Positions 46,301 through 55,899 of a stretch of 64,000 nucleotides of DNA are shown one piece after another. The notes under the pieces are model-generated. The model had not been told where the DNA came from. It saw only the letters and a list, made by a program, of their open reading frames with translations, and ran no database searches. The DNA is from Gnetum montanum. Its lineage: Eukaryota; Streptophyta; Gnetopsida; Gnetales; Gnetaceae. Positions within the stretch are counted from its first letter, which is position 1. Each line of letters starts with the position of its first letter. A program made the translations under genes and the position numbers. The DNA is taken from assembly GCA_015680685.1 (NCBI GenBank), contig MNCI01023945.1, positions 1,029,513 through 1,093,512 on the forward strand, in the 5' to 3' direction.

Positions 46301-46408
46301 GACATATAGATAGTCTTCCCTCCTGAGCCTGAGCCTGTCATTGTTTGCCACATTACTATTGCTGGACATTGGCACTTGGAACTTGCAATAATTTGGCAGG
46401 CTTAACAT
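43359..46408 (-). CDS. ET: EFFECTOR OF TRANSCRIPTION (ET/HRT-type) protein, three exons
   Basis: Join on the minus strand: exon 1 46408-46271, exon 2 44487-44062, exon 3 43949-43359 (stop TGA), 384 codons. Splice sites are AAG|GTATTT ... CAG|ATTCTG and TCG|GTAATT ... GTAG|ATGCCC, both phase 0. Exon 1 encodes RREDYLYVKHDKIFSKWK. Exon 2 holds SDWEDYEQGKEG and the GIY-YIG nuclease-like domain (GIYELG about residue 81, VYLGKADNIRNRL about 113-125, GPGLFTDAF). Exon 3 continues it (EAELLRVFDYAWN) and ends with an HRT zinc finger C344-x9-C-x10-C-x2-H368. ET proteins are plant-specific nuclear regulators linked to gibberellin responses, with a GIY-YIG-like domain reported to cut DNA. An in-frame TAA precedes the first ATG. 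An internal ATG at 46369 is the alternative start. This copy has one HRT finger, fewer than barley HRT. I see no disabling mutation. Confidence 0.85.
44661..44785. repeat. Tandem repeat, ~43-47-bp unit, three copies, in ET intron 1
   Basis: Units starting at 44661, 44704 and 44751 read tgtcatagaaatgtttatgg, then (atgg)2-3 and atcttctcataataa. Copy lengths differ by one ATGG step. Confidence 0.85.
45314..45377. repeat. Short tandem duplication in ET intron 1
   Basis: Two to three units of the form gcaaaacg-taaa-gtcagaaatcct, about 27 bp each. Confidence 0.6.
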
Positions 46409-46478
46409 TTAACGATAATGCGTTATAGAAAAAGGAAAATCAATACCAATGTTAGCCTGCAAAACTCAGGTCGCACAT

Positions 46479-46486
46479 CTTTATAA
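46479..46486 (-). promoter_or_regulatory. TATA box of the ET gene
   Basis: The minus strand reads TTATAAAG here, 71 bp upstream of the ATG at 46408. That places transcription start roughly 30 bp downstream and gives a 5' leader of about 40-50 bases. It is the only good TATA element in the proximal 300 bp. The region behind it (46490-46950) is locally richer in G+C and contains no convincing gene. Confidence 0.5.
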
Positions 46487-46489
46487 TGC

Positions 46490-47250
46490 CAGCGTCCATG
46501 GAATTGCTTGACACAAGGGTGATGTAATACAGGCAGGCCGGCAGTACCGCAGGACAGCTACTGCAAATTCTATTGCCTGGGATCTAGGTCAAGTTTTGTG
46601 AAATTTAAAATAAAGCTGCTGTTTTTCTGCTATAATGTAATAATATATTATAATCATGATGCTGAAAGTCAAAAGCAACAAAGGAAGGGGGTTTGGTGCA
46701 TTTCTTGCCGCAGGGGAAACCTTATTGACACTCCCACTACCGCTGCTGAGAGACTCATGATGTGGGGATTTCTGAGAGACATAGGCCTGATGCCTTTCTT
46801 GCCTGTGCATAAAATAACATCTTCTTCTTTTTTGTTTTTTCCCAAACCCCCAAAGAATTCAATGCCTCCTGCTTGGTATAGGGGATGCAGCAGCAGCATC
46901 ATTTCTGCTCTATCTATGAATCTGCTCTATGTACTGGGGTACATAGCCTGCACTCTAAAATCTATTCATTTTCAAGCTCGCTTTCTAAAATTGTCACTTC
47001 CTACTTACATACTTACGTTTGTTTTTTTTCTCCAATAAAGCAGAACTTTTGTTGAAAAATAGAAATTCGCTCTTTTTGACTTAGAAAAATGGTCGAATTT
47101 TGCAGTTCATCCATTCGAAGTTGAGAGTCCCGTCTTTTACGGCATCGTGGCTTATCCTTTCAAATTTTCATCGGATGCTGAATAGGCAACGCTGCCATGA
47201 CCGTTACTTCCCTCTCTGCTCAGATCATTGTTCGCCATAAAATAGAAATT
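46490..47250. other. Upstream region of the ET gene, no separate gene
   Basis: Overlapping open frames occur on both strands (for example + 46598-47038), but they have no recognisable domain and mirror one another. I treat the stretch as promoter and intergenic DNA. Confidence 0.45.
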
Positions 47251-47280
47251 AAAAATAAGGTTATAAAGGACAAATTACAA

Positions 47281-47530
47281 AGTGTTTAGCGAAGTGGTAA
47301 AACATCATCTTATGCTACATCATCTTTTGTATTCACTATTTAAGGTTCAAGGTTCAATCCTATAATTTTTACCTAGAGTAAACATTCTCCATAGAAACCA
47401 AGTTTCAGTCAGTTTTATCTTAGAGCATACATTTTCGTCAGTTTTATCTTAGAGCATACATTTTCTACAAAATTCAAGGTTCAATCTTATATTTTTGGCC
47501 TGGAGTATACATTTTCTACAGAATTCTAAA
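47281..47530 (+). repeat. SINE-like element (tRNA-derived head)
   Basis: tagcgaagtgg (47287-47297, wait-free match to a Pol III A box) and ggttcaatcc (47351-47360, B box with C changed to T) lie in the order and strand of a tRNA-derived SINE. A second B-box-like ggttcaatct occurs at 47479. The body contains a 29-bp tandem duplication (47408, 47437; tcagttttatcttagagcat). Confidence 0.4.
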
Positions 47531-47638
47531 GCAGACATGCGACGTAGATACTAATTGAGGGGTGAGAAGAAAACAGTTACCATGACTTTCCTTGGAGCCT
47601 TCCTTTTGGAAGCTCCATCATATTTGATTTCTGTTAAA

Positions 47639-47706
47639 ACTTAGGTTGTTTTCTCTTCTTCTTGGTTCTGAGACTTAGGTTGTTTTCTCTTCTTCTTGGT
47701 TCTGAG
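47639..47706. repeat. 34-bp tandem duplication
   Basis: Units at 47639 and 47673 read acttaggttgttttctcttc followed by ttcttggttctgag. A third, partial copy (ttgattctgag) follows. Confidence 0.8.
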
Positions 47707-48339
47707 CCTTTTCACCTTCTTGATTCTGAGTCATTTCATCTTATTGATGCTATGCCTTTTCTCTTACTATATCCATCCTACTACTTTCCTCAACTAACTC
47801 CTTTTTTATGCAGTTAGAGAAGGTCTCCTTCATCTTTAGAGGTGAGCTTGGTCCTTGACTCTTCTCTTGACTTAGCAGGTCAGTCGCTTGAGAGACAAAG
47901 ACCTCCTCACATGAATCTAAACTATTGGGATTTTTCTCCGATCTCATGGATCTCATGATCCATTGATTAAAAAGAAAAATTCATCTCCTAACCATGTCAT
48001 GTAGAGGCTACTATACAAAGCTCCATATTTTGTAGCTTTATGATATGCCCTCATAATGTGTTTAAGGTAGCATTTAGACAAGTAGGTGACAAAAGGTCTC
48101 ATCTTCCTAGAGTCGCTCTTATCTTGAGATCTCTTTTACTGGCTCCTAACTTAAGACTTGCTTTGCTAGCAAAGGATCAACCATCCCTCATTATATAGCC
48201 CAAAAGTTTTTAAAATCTCCTGTTTCTAAAACAACTACCTTAGGCACTTATTAAGCTTCCACTAAAGCTATTTATTAATCATAAAACAAGCACTATTTAG
48301 ATATTTACAATTTCCACATTTTTCTCAACTCTGTCATGT

Positions 48340-49430
48340 ATTGGACAATCATCCAAAGTAGTGCTTGAGGTGGACAATGTTAAATGGGAACTTCAGTTCA
48401 ATTCTATCTATCTTAGAAATCTTGTAAGTATCGTCTAACCATTGTTGTGTAAATATGAATGGGCCCATCCATTTGACAAAAAACTTATTATGATTATTTC
48501 TTTTCTTTATATTCAAAAGTAGAACAAGGTCTCCCACTCTTAATGCTCTTTTCAAAGCTCTTCTATCGAACCAACTTTTGATTTGTGAAGCATTACTTAA
48601 CAACCTATCTCTAGCTTTATCAATCTTAGCATCTCTTTTGATAAGAAAACTCATGAAACTCCTATCTTTGTTTGTCCTTTCACTGTACTTCTACACGAAT
48701 TCTAAAGCTAAGGTTATAATTTTATTTTTGATTTTTGCTTCCATACCATAACTGATTATAAGATAATGTTCCAATAGATTTCTTGATTCTAATATGATCT
48801 ATCCATAAAGTGGAAGGTAAGTAGTTATGCCAATTTCTAGGATTTCCCTCCATTGATCTTTTGATATAGCAAAAAAGATTTTTTTGGTAGATTTAGCCAA
48901 TCTATTCCCTTGAGGGTAGTAATTAGATGAAAAGAAAAGAAATATAGATTTCTTATAAGTCCATCTTATAAATTCTTCATACTAAAATGTAGGGCCATTA
49001 TCTAATACTAATACTTCAAGTATTCCAAAGCAACTTAGGATTCGATCTTCAAGAAATCTTATTACATTTAACATTGAACTTTTTTCAGAGCTTTTTCTTC
49101 CAATCACTTATTAAAATAATCAATAGTTGTAAGTATAAATTTATGCCTAACTTTTGAATAAGTAATTATGCCAATAAAATCTAAATCCCACTGTTAAAAT
49201 GGTCTACCTACAATTACTAGTTTTAGAGAAGTGTTAGCTTTCTTGATTTTTAGCCCATGAGTTTGACATTTATAACACCCACTAAATCTTTAAGCTAATA
49301 TCTTGATACATGCTAGGCTAATAAAATCCCTAGTGCAATATGTATTGCATAGTTGACTTAGAAGAATCATAAACAAGTTTGCATGATCATGAAACTAGTT
49401 CAATATGAGCTCAATTTGATCATTCCTGAT
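48340..49430 (-). pseudogene. Old Ty3 element: integrase, left fragment
   Basis: On the minus strand from 49430: a decayed zinc-binding part (CYKCQTHGLKIKK), a core with DLDFIGIITYSK, VLVLDNGPTF and NYYPQGN, and an intact C-terminal piece at 48654-48349 (RALRVGDLVLLLNIKKRN, then KFFVKWMGPFIFTQQW, ending FNIVHLKHYFG). The GPF/Y module and the final 'lkhyf' are Ty3 integrase hallmarks. I see no chromodomain. Element 3 inserted between this fragment and the RNase H/RT part at 61948-63135. Confidence 0.75.
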
Positions 49431-50344
49431 TGATGAGCGGCTAGGTATCCCTACACCCAACCATATGAATTACAAGTGTTCATGCGCGACTCGGTCGAAA
49501 TCCGTAGACTGTAAGCACTTAACATACACCAGACTTCTAACCAGTGAAACCTTGGGTTAGAACGATCATTGTCATCCTAATCTCACTTGTGAAGTTCTGT
49601 TTACGATGGTTAACTGAGACTAAGGCTAATGATTTTTATATCTTTTTAATTATCTTTTTGGCGACTAATTATCTTGGAAAATAAGGATAGAATATTAATT
49701 AATCTAAAATTATCTCAATCTAAATCTTAACTACTCCTAACATAAGTATCCGATCCCATCTTTTGAGCACATTCTGAGCATCTCCTAACACTTCTGGGTT
49801 ACCAGACGTTAAGCATCACTAGGCTTACCAAGTGTTTGGGTTACGTTCGAGATGGTCATACTTATGGCCTTAACGAACTATGAATGATCAATAGCAATTA
49901 AAATTATAATAACGAAAACATAAGTAATTAATAAGTAACTAATAAAGCATAAACATATTAAACTATTAAATGCATAAAATAACTAAGTCCAAATGCTGCA
50001 AGGATTGCTTGAATAGTTCGTCTTTATTACTGTCACGCTAATGGGCTCAGATACATCAATGCTCAAATAAAGAGCCGATCACTTTTCTTACACCTGCTGT
50101 GGGCACTTGGAAAATATTCTATCTCTTGCAGGAACAAACTACAAGAGCTTCACTACAACTACTCAAAAAGATGCCTAAATGAGGCGGAAGGCCCTCTTAT
50201 TTATAGGCCAGGAAAGGTGGCTACGTAAATGGGGCCACGTCAATGCAGGGAGGCTACGTCGACGGGCCCGCGTCGATGTGACCACGTATATGCAGCCCTG
50301 TATATGCGGCCCAGTCGACGCATTGACTTAATGACACTTCATCA
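49431..50344 (-). repeat. 3' LTR of element 3
   Basis: Starts tgatgagcggctagg and ends gacacttcatca on +. It differs from the 5' LTR mainly by transitions (roughly 8% over the first 190 bp by eye) and by one extra 14-bp unit in the promoter array, which explains the 914 versus 900 bp lengths. Confidence 0.9.
50198..50326 (-). promoter_or_regulatory. 3' LTR promoter array (14-bp units) and TATA box of element 3
   Basis: TATAAATA lies on the minus strand (50205-50198). Upstream of it, 14-bp units begin (on +) at 50224, 50238, 50257, 50271, 50285, 50299 and 50313, all 14 bp apart except one 19-bp step. Cores are gtcgac, gtcgat and gtatat, near-palindromes containing CpG or TpG. Confidence 0.7.
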
Positions 50345-50356
50345 TACCCCCATGAC
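50345..50356 (-). other. Polypurine tract of element 3
   Basis: On the minus strand gtcatgggggta directly precedes the 3' LTR start TGATGAAG. Confidence 0.75.
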
Positions 50357-50404
50357 TAAACAAAAACTCATCCTCGAGTTACTTTACAATTTGGAAGATA
50401 TGGA

Positions 50405-52684
50405 TTCTTATTTACAACACACATAACTTAAACACATACATGGCACACACATGACACAACTGGAGCGCCATACATCGCCTCCCTCTCGGAGCTGCTGGAG
50501 CGCTTGGTTCATCTTGGTTTTAGCGACTTGAATGTGTTTCTCGTTTACCTCCTTCTGCAATCCCACTTGGTCCCTTTAATGATTTTTGACTTTTTCAAAT
50601 TTTAGGACCTCGTTCTTCCAAGTGACAATTTCAATTGCAGACTTCTATGGCAATGCCCAAACCTCCTCTATTGATAGATTTCGATTTTCAGCAGCCAACC
50701 TTCTTATATCAGCGTTCACCTTGGCTAGCTCCTCCTGCTATTGGTGGATGAAATCTTTCATGTGTTCGTTCTCTACACCAACATTGCATAGGCAATGAAC
50801 TTCTACGGTCAGTTGTACGTTCTCCTAGCAAACCTCTGTCAAGTCCTTCTCTAAGTGATACGCTCGGGCATCTGCTATGGACTTGTTGAGGATCGTTGTC
50901 TCCCGTACATCCTCAACAACTTGAAGTTTAAGCTGAAGCTATTGAAAAGCTTCATCTCTGGTGATTTCGCAATTGAGGATGGCTAGATTGGCAAGCTGGG
51001 CTCTTAATTGGGCTACCTCAGTTGCCAAGCGCTGACAAGCGGCTTGAGTAGCTTCTAGTTGCCCTTCTAAAACAAGGCTCTTGCCCCTTGCTGAGAGCAA
51101 CTCCGATTGGGTCGTAGTAATATTGTCCAAAAGGTCAAAGACATTTGGAAATGGTTGCCCAGTTCCCACTAGTCGGTCCAACAATTCTTCATGTTGGGCT
51201 GCATCAATCTTGCTATGCAAAGTTCCGGCAGACACCTGTACATCTTGTATTCCATGAATGTTTGATACAGGTGTTGCCGGTGCATTGAGAACCATAGCAA
51301 TTGTATCAGCAACCACTTTGGCCGCAACTTCCTATCCCTGGTGCTGCATCACCAGGACCGTTGCCTCCTCACCATCTTCCAAGCGTACCGAGAAGGTAGC
51401 AGCATTCCCTGAGATTTCAGGGAATAACTGTTGGGTTGTAGTTGATACATCTTAGATGCTTGGATTTGTTCTGGTTAGAATTGGTGCTCAGGCGATGGAG
51501 AATATCGGCCCTGCCCTTTTAAGCAAGCTGACTGATTGAGCCACCTGCTCTAGGTGAATCATGGTAGAGCGATAAACCGAAGGGTCTTCTCCTCCACCAG
51601 TGCTGCTGGATTGCTCTTGCTGGCTCAAGAGAATTTTCTGGATCTCGCGGATGTATTCTCCCATGTTTTGCGAGCCCGGCTGCGTTGTTTGTGCAGGTGG
51701 TGGAGGTGGTTGCTACTCTTCCTCTGTCTGTGTGGCGGTAGGAGTTTTATCTTTCATCATCTCTCGCCACGAGGCAATTGGGCCATGCTGGATTATGTCA
51801 TTAGAATATCGTGCTATCCCTACCCGTTTGCACAACTTTTGGATTAGGCGAGGAAAGGGGAGAGCTCGTCTTCCACATTCGTTCTTAGTGAACCTCTTTT
51901 CAATCTCCAAAAACAACAGTTATGGAAGACTCATGGGAAATTTCCCACTCAAGGCAGCACATGCACGAGCGAAGAAGGCAGTGATTTTGCTGGGTCTTAC
52001 CATTAGCTTCAAATGGTAAGACGCAATCTTTGAGTATACTCTCTCGACCATGGTCAAGGAGCCGAATTCCTTGCACTCTACCCCGTAGCACCGTCTGGTC
52101 CATTGCGCCTTTACCTCTGGATCAGCCTGTTTTGGAATTTATGCCACATCTACCCCAATTTCAGGCAACCCCAAAGCTTGCGCTATTACTTCTGAAGAGT
52201 AAGAGACATAAATGTCTTTAATTCTTACTCTTGACCCTGGTTGTTGATTCGTCCAGAAGAGATAAGTTTCTTCTAAGTACCATTCACCACTGGTTGTGAT
52301 GATTGGCCACATCGGAGAGTTCTGCAATTGGAGCTTCACATCTTCTGGTGCATTCTCAAGAAATGGTCCAAAATTTAGCTCTTGGAGGACCGTCCATTGC
52401 ACCTCGCATGGTGTGATAGCATCAAGGTAGGCTTGGGTCAGGGTGACCTCAAGCCATGGTGCTATCCCAAGGGTCTCATCCCCTAGCGATTGCTCACAGG
52501 GAATCTCCTCTTCGGGAATCTGATGAACAGATTCCACGTCAAGTCATTCGTAGAAGGGCCTAGTTGCATGAGAGCCCTCTGCATCCTTTTGCGGTTGCAC
52601 ACCATGTCCCCTTTCTGTGCATGGGCGCTTGTCCCTTGGTTGAGACGGGCCTTCATCCCTTGGGTGCCTCGATTTGTGTGCCAT
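50405..52684 (-). pseudogene. ORF3 of element 3 (degenerate)
   Basis: The ATG at 52684 begins MAHKSRHPRDEGPSQPRDKR, a basic start, and an early stop follows. 52537-52139 is open and contains LQELNFGPFLENAPEDVKLQ, MWPIITTSGEWYLEETYLFW and YVSYSSEVIAQALGLPEIG, the best-preserved copy of the plant envelope-position domain in the window. A central part (about 52100-51700) has RACAALSGKF and a Pro/Gln-rich linker. VLVMQHQG (about 51350) leads into a Gln/Leu/Ala-rich coiled coil at 51316-50939, and coiled-coil text (SIEEVWALPKKSAIEI, RDQVGLQKEV) ends near 50405. No signal peptide or fusion-type motif is seen, so an envelope role is not supported by sequence. A DNA- or nucleus-associated role is possible but unproven. 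Confidence 0.75.
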
Positions 52685-52869
52685 CGGCAATCAAACATAA
52701 CTGCCCATTAGATCGTTCAAAAGTAGCTTATGATGGTCCGTATATACTTTCTCAGTTTGACCAAGTTATGTTAATGGCACAGGCACACCGTTAAGTTTTC
52801 TGGAGCGTTAAGTTAGGGGTTAGGGCCAAAGTTTTCGTAATTAACAAATTAATTAATTACACAAAGGCA

Positions 52870-52885
52870 CCCCCCCCCCCCCCCC
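52870..52885 (-). repeat. G16 homopolymer at the internal purine-tract position
   Basis: Sixteen C on + (G on the element's strand) follow cagtcgt. At the same place in elements 1 and 2 the text is agtcgtgggggaaggg (13685-13699) and agtcatgggggagag (about 38275). The homopolymer is an expansion of a conserved purine tract. Confidence 0.75.
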
Positions 52886-53046
52886 ACGACTGAGAGCATA
52901 CCTCCGATTGCTTAAAAAGGGTGAGGACAAGTTGATGTGGACACGTAATGGAATGTAGGTGCATCGGAAAGGGTTAGGTAGAAAAAATAGCAAAAACTCC
53001 CCTTAATTTGGACTCCAAATGATGAAAAATACAAAGTGCGGTGGGG

Positions 53047-53123
53047 TATATATAGGGGTTGGGCGCTGCATTAACGGGGCCGCGTATACGCAGCACTGTT
53101 CACCTGTGGACTAGCGTTGACCA
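53047..53123 (-). promoter_or_regulatory. Internal promoter-like array of element 3 (upstream of ORF3)
   Basis: The TATATATA box (53047-53054) is preceded, in element sense, by units with cores ttaac (53071), tatac (53085) and ttcac (53099) on +, 14 bp apart, and a further ttgac at 53117. The middle unit is the palindrome gcgtatacgc. ORF3 starts about 360 bp downstream. Confidence 0.6.
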
Positions 53124-54850
53124 ACCCATAAAACACCTGAAATGATGAATTTGAAAACCCAAATTGAGGCGGTTGAAGTGTAGAAAAGGCCCAATCATGG
53201 TGGGGAATCATGAAGAAGGTAATGGAGTGTGAAAAAGAGACAAAATTAGAGAACAGTATGCACAAAGAACTCCATGAGGACAAAATCGAATGATGGGACA
53301 CTGAAAACAATCAACCAAGAAATCCAAAGGATGGGAGGCTTAACAAGCAGAACCAGGAATATGCAGGTGGATAGCAGGCAATAGCCTTTGTAGCCCCTGC
53401 ATACCCTCAACACTAGGGTCCATGGGCCCAGGTGCCAAGAATTGGTGTTGACCAGTGAAGACTCCAAACCAAGAGAACCCGCCAAGGCATGAGAGACCTA
53501 CAAAAAACACGACAAACACACAAAACATAAAAAGGGTAGTGAGGTGAGTACGGAGAGAAGCGGAAACAGAGGGAGAGGAGAGAATGGAAATTCCGAGTGT
53601 CGATCACATGAAACCCTAGGTGTGATTATGGTTAAGTGACCTGGTAGAATGGTTCCTGAGGGCAGACCCAAAACCATTTGTAGTTAGTGACATCGCAACA
53701 ATAAACAAAGTCCTGACCATCCCCCAAGGAAACAAGAATGACCCACAGAGAACCACCACTCCAGGAAACGTGAGAAAAAGGAAGTGACAAGGGACAAAAT
53801 TAGAGGGGACCAAGGAAGTCCCATAACTAGTGCATGTGGCCCGTGAGAGGCAGTCTAAGGGGTGTGCTTTGAATTCCCCCGCAATTCGTTTTTCTTTTCT
53901 TTTGTGCAGGGGAACCACACCATGCGAAGATCCATGTGTGTTCGCATGCATCCGACCAAGGGGTGTGCTTTGAATCTTCATTTTATTTTTTTATTTTGTT
54001 TTTGCTTTGTTTTGCTTTTTTTTTTTTTTGAATTTTTGAATTTTTTTCTCAGTGAGGACCACACCATGCAAGGTCAGATTGCCCAGAAACTTCTGTGGAG
54101 AGAGACTTGGAGTGGGAGGAAATCTGTAAGGACACATCGGCAACTCGGGGAACATAACAGAACAACGAATAAAGGATTTCCCTTGAAGTCACACCCGATT
54201 CAAACCATTGGATCATCCCTCAGTCTGGGAACTACACAAGTTACACATTAGTTAAAATGTTATTAAGTGAAGGGGTTACATGTTTGCAACAGAAGGAAAA
54301 CCATGGAATGGTGAATGGGTGAATGACGTGGACTCACTGCCAAGTTTATGAGTGTGAAAACAATGTGAAATCCAAGGACAACCATGCAATGGCGGGAGCC
54401 AAATAATGAGGAAGACTATGACAGTAACCATCGTAATGAAAACCAACCGTGCTAGGTGTTTGAACATAAGACGACGACGTCTGCCATTACATGAAAAAAT
54501 AGGCAGGTACAAAAAATAAAAAATAAGTAAAGAAAATGAAAAGATGTGCAAAGAATGTGCAAATGTATGAACGTTGGTGCAAGACAAAAAAGTGTAAAAC
54601 AATAAGTGTAAAACAAAAAACTGTAAAATTATGATAAAACAAAGGAGTGTAAAACAAAAAATTGTAAAACAAAAAAAATGATAAAATGGTGAGGGTGCAG
54701 TGAAATGGATCAGCAGGGATGATGGTCTCCACCATGATTGGGTGGAGAGGAGGAGCCATGAAAAATGGAACGTGGGCGAGCGGTTGATGATGATGCAGTG
54801 GCACTGGTTGTGTGGAGCTCACGGAAAGGTTTTAGTTGTTGGCGATTGAC
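53124..54850 (-). other. Spacer between integrase and the internal promoter of element 3
   Basis: Non-coding. It contains purine/poly-A runs (element sense) and duplicated text around 'catggtgtggt', with ggaaccacaccatgcgaaga (53911) and ggaccacaccatgcaaggtc (54056) on +, and AT-rich repeats of gtaaaacaaaaa at 54590-54690. It corresponds to the spacers of elements 1 and 2. Open frames here are accidental. Confidence 0.55.
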
Positions 54851-54879
54851 TAACTATGTTCTGGTGGGATCCCCAGGTT

Positions 54880-55800
54880 TGTGGATGAGCAAGGCCCTGG
54901 ATGGAAAGGTTTCAGAGACAATATAAGGTCCCTCCCATAGTGTTTGAAACTTTGTCAGTTGGGATACATGTGAGGGGTTCCAATACAATACCTTGTCTCC
55001 ACATCGAAATGTGACCTTCCAAATCCTAAGATCATGTTGTTTCTTGTTATAGGCCTTGTGGGTTTCATTTTAAAATAGGGCCACTAATCAGTTCTCATCT
55101 AGCACACTTAAATTGATTAGTCATTCACGTTGTGCTAGTGGTAGGTTAAGGCCAAGGTCACTAGCTGTGGATAGTGTCCAGAGTTCTGCTTGGATTGGAA
55201 GTGTTGGCAACTTTCCGTACACTAACTCATAGGGAGAATACCCTACAGGAAGTTTCCAAGTGGAGCGATGGGCCCATAGGACATCGTTGAGCTTGGTACT
55301 CCAATCCCTCTTGTATTTGCTAATGGTTCAGGTAAGGATCTTAGTGATCTCCCTATTGGTGACTTTGGCTTGCCCGTTAGCTTGGGGGTGATAGGGTGTT
55401 GTAAATTTATGTGTTAACCCCTAAGCGTTGCATGAGTTTCCGAAAAGTGACACCCGTGAAGTGAGTCCCATTGTCAGAAATGAGTGCACGTGGCACTCTA
55501 AACCTGGTAACGATTTGTTGCTGGAAAAATCGTGCAGCGGTGTTGGAAGAACAGTCAACAACGGCTGCTGCTTTTGCCCACTTTGTATAGTAGTCCATGG
55601 CCACGATGATGTATGCCTTTCTGTTTGACAAGGGTGTGATGGGCCCCATGAAGTTGATGCCCCAAATGTCGAAGGGCTCCAATGGTTGGATCCACTATTG
55701 AGGTTCCTCCAACCATGCCATCATCCCACCATCTCTTTGGCATCATTCGCAAGAGTGGACGAACCATTGTGCATACCTAAAAAGTGTAGGCCAGTACTAC
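54880..55800 (-). pseudogene. Element 3 integrase (degenerate)
   Basis: The open part (55682-55407) carries the core: EPFDIWGINFMGPITPLSN, YIIVAMDYYTKWAKA and ALISDNGTHF. The first acidic residue of the DDE triad, normally Asp in the 'D.xGP' strand, reads Asn here (WGINFMGP). The second Asp (SDNG) is kept. The third lies in frame-shifted text before 55400. A zinc-binding N-terminal part (55800-56000) and C-terminal text to about 54880 are recognisable only in pieces. It would have inserted the cDNA into the genome but is inactive. Confidence 0.75.
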
Positions 55801-55899
55801 CTTGCAAGCAAGATTTTAATGGTCATTCAGCGTCCAGCATAGTGGCCCTCACACGGGCCCTCGTGAGCATCTTGGAGGACGCACAGTGTATCGTCATCA

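Noticed and set aside
46598-47038. 146-codon open frame on + beside the ET gene
   Set aside because: No recognisable domain. It overlaps equally open minus-strand frames and lies in the ET promoter region, so it is most likely chance.
50405-52684. True viral envelope gene
   Set aside because: No signal peptide, membrane anchor or processing motif is visible. Position after pol alone does not make it an envelope.
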